Shown here one piece after another: positions 59,320-64,000 of a stretch of 64,000 nucleotides of DNA; within the stretch, counting starts at the first letter, position 1; every line of letters begins with the position of its first letter. The stretch comes from Taibaiella sp. (GTDB lineage: Bacteria > Bacteroidota > Bacteroidia > Chitinophagales > Chitinophagaceae), in NCBI GenBank assembly GCA_019638495.1, contig JAHBTQ010000001.1, forward strand, positions 62,001 to 126,000. Direction: 5' to 3'. The translations under genes were made by a program, and so were the position numbers. The notes under the pieces were generated by a model. That model did not search any database. It was not told where the DNA came from and was given only the letters and a program-made list of their open reading frames with translations.

Positions 59320-60570
59320 TCACTTTAGCGCCCCTTCCATCTTGCTCATGGCTACTGTCGCTACGCTGTTTCCTACCACATTGGTCGCAGAGCGTCCCAT
59401 ATCCAGTAGCGGATCTATTCCCAGCAGCAGGGCAAGACCCGCCTCCGGAATATTAAATGTGGTCAGCGTGCCCGCTATTACCACCAGCGAGGCGCGGGGC
59501 ACCCCTGCTATACCCTTGCTGGTAATCATCAATACCAGCAGCATGCTCAGTTGCGTACCCATGTCCAGGTGAATACCATAGCACTGCGCAATAAATATGG
59601 ATGCAAAGGACATATACATCATGGACCCGTCCAGGTTGAACGAGTAACCGAGTGGCAGCACAAAGCTTACGATCTTCTCATCACATCCAAACCTCTCCAG
59701 CTCCAGCATCAACTTTGGGAAGGCAGCCTCACTGCTGGATGTGGAGAACGCCAACAATATTGGCTCCCTTATGTGTCTTAGAAGAGTCATTACCCGTTTA
59801 CCCACAAAAAGAAAACATGCAGCCAGCAACACAAGGAGCAATAACAGCAAGCCAAGGTAAAACTCGCCCATAAAAAGTGAATATGTTGCCAGGATGCCTA
59901 AACCCTGCTTGCCTATTACCGCAGCCATAGCACCGAAAACGGCAAAAGGGGCAAAGTTCATTACATAGCCGGTTACCTTTAGGATAATGTGCGCCACAGA
60001 GTCGAGAACAGTGATAACGATAGCACCCTTCTCGCCAACGGCTGCTGCCGCAACCCCAAAGAATATAGAGAACACCACAACCTGCAAGATTTCGTTCTTG
60101 GCCATTGCATCTATAATGCTTACCGGGAAAATGTGGCTAATAAAGTCCTTCAGCGAAAGTGACGCGTGTGCTACTACTTCTCCAGCGGCATCCGGCAGAG
60201 CCAGGTGCATAGCAGAGCCGGGTTGAAAGAAGTTTACCAGCATCATACCCAGTGCAAGGCTGATAAACGCGAACGTAATGAACCAAAGTAACGTTTTACC
60301 CCCTATCCTACCCACTGCCTTTGCGCTCCCTTGTCTTGCCACACCCACAGCGAGCGTAGAAAACACCAGTGGCGCAATGATCATCTTCACCAGGCGCAGA
60401 AATATATCGGCGAGCAGCGAAAAGAACTGCAGCGTATGATTCCGGTCTGCGTCCGGGAGGCCCTGGTAGTGACTATTAAGCCCATAACCAACGGCAATGC
60501 CGGCGACCATCGCAATCAATATATAGAGGGTGATCCTGTTCTTTTGAGGGGGCGCAGTTTGTATCTCCAT
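59320..60570 (-). CDS. Dicarboxylate/amino-acid:cation symporter
   Basis: A 416-residue DAACS-family secondary transporter (GltP/DctA type) in the inner membrane. Family motifs: MIIAPLVFSTLAVGVA, the serine-rich loop STSSSEAAFPKLM, the NLDGSMMYMSFA segment (NMDGT in GltPh) that binds sodium, and ASLVVIAGTL near the end. It takes up glutamate, aspartate or C4-dicarboxylates with H+ or Na+; which is not clear. Confidence 0.93.
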   Translation of the reverse strand: MEIQTAPPQKNRITLYILIAMVAGIAVGYGLNSHYQGLPDADRNHTLQFFSLLADIFLRLVKMIIAPLVFSTLAVGVARQGSAKAVGRIGGKTLLWFITFAFISLALGMMLVNFFQPGSAMHLALPDAAGEVVAHASLSLKDFISHIFPVSIIDAMAKNEILQVVVFSIFFGVAAAAVGEKGAIVITVLDSVAHIILKVTGYVMNFAPFAVFGAMAAVIGKQGLGILATYSLFMGEFYLGLLLLLLVLLAACFLFVGKRVMTLLRHIREPILLAFSTSSSEAAFPKLMLELERFGCDEKIVSFVLPLGYSFNLDGSMMYMSFASIFIAQCYGIHLDMGTQLSMLLVLMITSKGIAGVPRASLVVIAGTLTTFNIPEAGLALLLGIDPLLDMGRSATNVVGNSVATVAMSKMEGALK

Positions 60571-60683
60571 TACTCACAAAATACAGCAATAGTAACTAAT
60601 TAACGAAAAATGGCCCCAGCACCATTTAGCAGTTTCATCTTTGAGCATTACATTTACTACACATCACTATCTTAAATACTGCT

Positions 60684-61250
60684 ATGAAAAACTATCTGTT
60701 TGCGGCCGTTTGGTTGCTCTTTTCTCTTTCCTCATGTCAGCAAGAGGACCAATTCACAGGCGTGTGGAACAAGAACGCGAATCCTGAATCAGACCCAAAA
60801 GCATTTCCAACATGGGAAACCAGGGGCACGCGACTTGTAGATCGCACACGCGTCACCAGCCCACTATTCATACGCATCAAAAAGGAGATGGGCTACTACG
60901 TCATGAATTGTTACCAGTTCGATGCCCCTTCTCATAGCATAGTTGCCGCCCCCTCCATATTCGATTATGTGAAACTGAAGAAGGCCGACAACAATAGCCT
61001 GGTGTCCGACAACAAGGCCTCCAACATCATTACAGAAAAGATGATAATTGTATACGTAGATCCTACCACGCACGAAATGACTATGAAATTCGAAATACCG
61101 GAAGCAGACATGCCCGAGGACAAACGGGCAAATGCGATGTTCCGCACCATGTTTGGGTCAGGCTATCATAAACTCATGGAAATACGCCGCAAAACGGCTG
61201 ACCCGGACCTCATAAACAGCAAACTTAAAAGTGATGGCTTCATAAAGTAG
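60684..61250 (+). CDS. Hypothetical lipoprotein (188 aa)
   Basis: Signal peptide ending LSSC (Cys18), then QQEDQFTGVWNKN, a start typical of small Bacteroidota lipoproteins with a lipocalin-like strand pattern ('FTGVW'). Strands continue (PLFIRIKKEMGYYVMNCYQF, KMIIVYVDPTTHEMTMKFEI). Function unknown. It lies 39 bases upstream of the acyl-CoA ligase on the same strand. Confidence 0.75.
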   Translation: MKNYLFAAVWLLFSLSSCQQEDQFTGVWNKNANPESDPKAFPTWETRGTRLVDRTRVTSPLFIRIKKEMGYYVMNCYQFDAPSHSIVAAPSIFDYVKLKKADNNSLVSDNKASNIITEKMIIVYVDPTTHEMTMKFEIPEADMPEDKRANAMFRTMFGSGYHKLMEIRRKTADPDLINSKLKSDGFIK

Positions 61251-61289
61251 CCCCAACGTCTCTTCGCTAAAATTCATTAAATTTAGCGT

Positions 61290-63068
61290 ATGATAAAGCG
61301 GCTATTCGATATTGTAAAAAGGAGGAACGACGAAGCCCCCGACGCGGTAATGCTGGCGGCCAAAGAAAATGGCCAGTGGCGCACCTACTCCTGCCGCGAG
61401 GTATGGGAAACCGCAAACAAACTGGCAGGTGGGCTGGAAGCCAACGGCGTTAAGACTGAGAGCCTTGATATAGAGCAGCAGGAGAAGATAGCCATCATAT
61501 CCCTGAACCGGCCCGAGTGGATGATAACAGACCTGGGCGTGCAACTTACGGGCGCCGTGCTAACACCGGTTTATCCCACTATTGCACCTCACGAGTTATC
61601 CTATGTTTTCAACGAGGCAGGCGTGCGCGTGGTATTTGTAGCCAGCCAGGATATCTATGACCGGTACCGCGACGCATTTGCAGAAGTACCGACATTAACC
61701 CAGGTATACTCCTTTGATAAGATTGATGGTGTGAAACACTGGAGTGAGCTGACAGCGCTGAATGCCTCGCCAGACCAGGCCGTTATTGACCGCATCATTC
61801 CAGACACGCTTGCCACCATCATCTACACATCAGGCACCACAGGCAACCCCAAAGGAGTAATGCTGACGCACAACAACATTGCCAGCAACGTGCGCGACTC
61901 CATGCCTGCATTCTCCTTTGCAGACCCATCCGGCAAGGCGCTTAGTTTTCTGCCGCTCAACCACATCTTTGAACGCATGGTGACCTATGTCTACCTCAAT
62001 TCGGGCGTCGCTGTGTACTATGCGGAAAGTATGGATACCATAGGCGCAAATCTAAAGGAGGTGAAGCCCATCGTCTTCACCACTGTGCCCCGCCTGCTGG
62101 AAAAAGTTTATGAGCGCATCATGAATACCGGCATGGAGCTTACGGGCATAAAGAAGAAACTGTTCTTCTGGGCACTGGCGCTGGGCAAGCAGTATGACAA
62201 TGTGAACCACGGCAGTCTGTGGTATCGCCTACAGCTATGGCTGGCCAATAAGATCATTTTCAATAAGTGGCGCGAAGCACTCGGCGGCAATGTAAAGGCA
62301 ATTGTCACAGGCTCGGCTGCCTGTCAGGAGCGCCTGGCACGCATATTTTCCTCCGCCGGCATCGTCATCATGGAGGGTTATGGCCTTACAGAAACGTCTC
62401 CGGTGGTATCTGTAAACCGTTTTGAAAGCGAAAACAGGCGGATAGGTAGCATAGGCCCGCTGATAGACAATGTGGAAGTGAAGCTGGCCGAAGATGGTGA
62501 AATACTGGTAAAGGGCCCTAACGTTACCATCGGCTACTATAAGCACCCCGAACTAACTGCCGAGGCGATGAAGGACGGCTGGTTCCAAACGGGCGACATA
62601 GGCCAGTGGGTTGAGGGCCGCTTCCTGAAGATAACCGACCGCAAGAAAGAGATATTTAAAACATCGGGTGGCAAGTATGTGGCGCCGCAGGCGGTAGAAA
62701 ACCGCATGAAGGAAAGCCCCTACATAGAACAGATGATGGTAGTGGGTGCCGGCATGAAATTCGTTGCCGCCCTTATCGTGCCTTCTTTCATGCAGCTACG
62801 CAAATACCTGCGTGATCAAACAGGGAAGGAAACTACACTAACAGACGCCAAACTGGTGAAGCAACCCGAGGTGATAGACCTGATACAGAAGCAGGTGGAC
62901 AAATACAATCAATTCTTCAGCCACCCCGAGCAGGTAAAGAAGTTTGTACTCATGCCCCGCGAATGGACAATTGACACAGAAGAACTTACACCGTCTCTGA
63001 AGATAAAGCGGAAGGTGATAACGCAGAAGTTTCAGAAGGAGATTGATGGTATATATGAGGGCGTTTGA
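61290..63068 (+). CDS. Long-chain acyl-CoA ligase (AMP-binding)
   Basis: A 592-residue ANL-superfamily enzyme of the long-chain fatty acid-CoA ligase group. P-loop TIIYTSGTTGNPKGVMLTHN, adenylate site YGLTETSPVVSVN, hinge GWFQTGDIGQWVEGRFLKIT then DRKKEIFKTSGGKYVAP with the lysine-rich A8 motif. The C-terminal lysine (LTPSLKIKRKVI) is the adenylation Lys. It activates fatty acids for degradation or lipid synthesis; chain length is inferred from the FadD15/FAA-like architecture. Confidence 0.93.
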   Translation: MIKRLFDIVKRRNDEAPDAVMLAAKENGQWRTYSCREVWETANKLAGGLEANGVKTESLDIEQQEKIAIISLNRPEWMITDLGVQLTGAVLTPVYPTIAPHELSYVFNEAGVRVVFVASQDIYDRYRDAFAEVPTLTQVYSFDKIDGVKHWSELTALNASPDQAVIDRIIPDTLATIIYTSGTTGNPKGVMLTHNNIASNVRDSMPAFSFADPSGKALSFLPLNHIFERMVTYVYLNSGVAVYYAESMDTIGANLKEVKPIVFTTVPRLLEKVYERIMNTGMELTGIKKKLFFWALALGKQYDNVNHGSLWYRLQLWLANKIIFNKWREALGGNVKAIVTGSAACQERLARIFSSAGIVIMEGYGLTETSPVVSVNRFESENRRIGSIGPLIDNVEVKLAEDGEILVKGPNVTIGYYKHPELTAEAMKDGWFQTGDIGQWVEGRFLKITDRKKEIFKTSGGKYVAPQAVENRMKESPYIEQMMVVGAGMKFVAALIVPSFMQLRKYLRDQTGKETTLTDAKLVKQPEVIDLIQKQVDKYNQFFSHPEQVKKFVLMPREWTIDTEELTPSLKIKRKVITQKFQKEIDGIYEGV

Positions 63069-63081
63069 TTTTTTTGGATCG

Positions 63082-64000
63082 TCATTCTTTTAAGAAATAA
63101 CCCTTTTTTCCAGCGGTAGTCGTTATGAAATATACACCGCGCGGCAGGTTTTGGGATTCAATGCGCACCACATTGGAACAGTTATTCAGCGAGAGTACAG
63201 TTTCTCCCATAGAATTGACTATTGACAGCCTTCCTATGTCAGTGTTAGAAGACAAGTTTAAAACATTACCGGTAGGATTGGGGAATATCTTCAGGTTTTC
63301 ATTGTCTTTTACAATTTCGCTTGCCTTATCCGGACACCATATCAGCACAAAAGAATAGAATGCTGTATCCGAACCACAGGTGTCCGTGTAAGCATAATAG
63401 GCTGTGTCGCGTACACCATAAATAACACCAGAAACTGAGGCAGAGGTACCTGAGGAAACGAAGTCTGAAACCCCTACATTCTTAAGCCCCCACACACCAC
63501 CGACCGGACCGGTTGTCTCTAAAGCTACGCCGTAACAAAATGTGTCCACCCCCATGACAGGTGTTGGAAACGACGCACTGATATTACCGGCGTATGAGCC
63601 AACGAGTATTTTTTTGATTGCATTCCGCGTAACGCAACTGTTCGCTATTGAGTATGTTACCGTTAAGAGACCCGCCGTCAAACTTGTTATCGTCCCCGAT
63701 GCATCGATTGTTGCAACAGTAGTATCGCTAACTGACCAAGCGCCACCGGTAGACGAATCTGACATTGTCGTGGACGCACCTATGCACAAAACGCTATCGC
63801 CCCATATAGGTAATACCACCGGACTGAGACACGAGTCTACCCGGCGAACATAGGCACCGTTAAGTTCTGCGATATACTTAAAACCATATTGGTCAGTTGC
63901 GATATCATATGGATAGCTTATCGAGGCAAGGAACGCAGGTCCGCCGTCCCCGCTGTGCCCTGCATAGCCGGTACCCGCATAGTTTGTTATATACCCGGCT
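63082..64000 (-). CDS. T9SS-secreted NHL-repeat protein, C-terminal part (partial)
   Basis: The frame is open to the right edge of the window. Reading toward the C-terminus it shows an NHL-repeat segment (AGTGYAGHSGDGGPAFLASI, then YPYDIATDQYGFKYIAE), a bacterial Ig-like region (GGAWSVSDTTVATIDASGTI), and a type A T9SS sorting domain at the end (LKIFPNPTGNVLNLSS ... ESQNLPRGVYFITT ... GYFLKE). It is a large secreted or surface-attached protein. An internal GTG at 63817 is not the start. Its 3' end lies 13 bases from the acyl-CoA ligase stop. Confidence 0.88.
   Translation of the reverse strand, partial: AGYITNYAGTGYAGHSGDGGPAFLASISYPYDIATDQYGFKYIAELNGAYVRRVDSCLSPVVLPIWGDSVLCIGASTTMSDSSTGGAWSVSDTTVATIDASGTITSLTAGLLTVTYSIANSCVTRNAIKKILVGSYAGNISASFPTPVMGVDTFCYGVALETTGPVGGVWGLKNVGVSDFVSSGTSASVSGVIYGVRDTAYYAYTDTCGSDTAFYSFVLIWCPDKASEIVKDNENLKIFPNPTGNVLNLSSNTDIGRLSIVNSMGETVLSLNNCSNVVRIESQNLPRGVYFITTTAGKKGYFLKE

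Overview
The window is chromosomal DNA from a member of the Bacteroidota, most likely the Chitinophagales/Sphingobacteriales side. This is inferred from TAnnTTTG promoter elements (some with TTTG exactly 19 bases upstream), a SusC-like TonB-dependent receptor beside a surface lipoprotein, a T9SS sorting domain, a rpoZ of the Bacteroidota type behind bamD, a class A2-type beta-lactamase, and protein sequences that read as Bacteroidota orthologues throughout. No phage, integrase, transposase or CRISPR array was seen.

Layout. 1-2880: four tandem paralogous secreted proteins that resemble degenerate TonB C-terminal domains (the first is cut by the window edge). 2834-7633: rhodanese, obg, adk, clpP, gcvT, pyrH. 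7707-10496: a toxin-antitoxin pair whose toxin carries an in-frame stop, a pirin, and three small orphan genes. 10522-12227: a DEAD-box helicase and cold-shock protein operon behind a long leader. 12286-16474: a small membrane protein, a lipoprotein, an M48 protease, a phospholipase D-type lipoprotein, a YiaA-like protein and a Crp/Fnr regulator. 16490-19384: a 964-residue HD-domain plus Hsp90-type ATPase protein, the strongest single-gene candidate for a conflict or stress system. 19504-24325: bamD, rpoZ, uvrA, rnhB. 24418-33595: outer-membrane receptor with a beta-helix lipoprotein, HD hydrolase, glutaminyl cyclase, an acidic protein, a haem/copper monooxygenase-like protein with a redoxin. 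33734-42784: purF, a three-gene glycan cluster and smc.

42906-43559 holds an intact tRNA-Asp, a GIY-YIG nuclease gene and two damaged tRNA-Asp copies. 43600-52883 is accessory: beta-lactamase, a second Crp/Fnr regulator, two VOC proteins, methyltransferase, AraC regulator and a WG-repeat protein. 53001-53502 has palindromic repeats, a damaged tRNA-Pro copy, intact tRNA-Pro and tRNA-Ser. 53579-64000: dnaA, an rRNA methyltransferase, an ABC exporter pair, a dicarboxylate symporter, an acyl-CoA ligase and the C-terminal part of a T9SS-secreted NHL protein.

Two patterns stand out beyond the gene list. First, three damaged tRNA copies (two Asp, one Pro) are each broken just 3' of the anticodon, with a short palindrome where the 3' anticodon-stem strand and variable loop should be; a GIY-YIG nuclease gene lies between the Asp copies and terminates inside one of them. 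Second, two small membrane-protein genes share the same promoter layout, an FNR-like box exactly 22 bases upstream of TAGTTTTG, and a weaker third example (23 bases) precedes a VOC gene next to the second Crp/Fnr gene. This points to a small FNR-type regulon.
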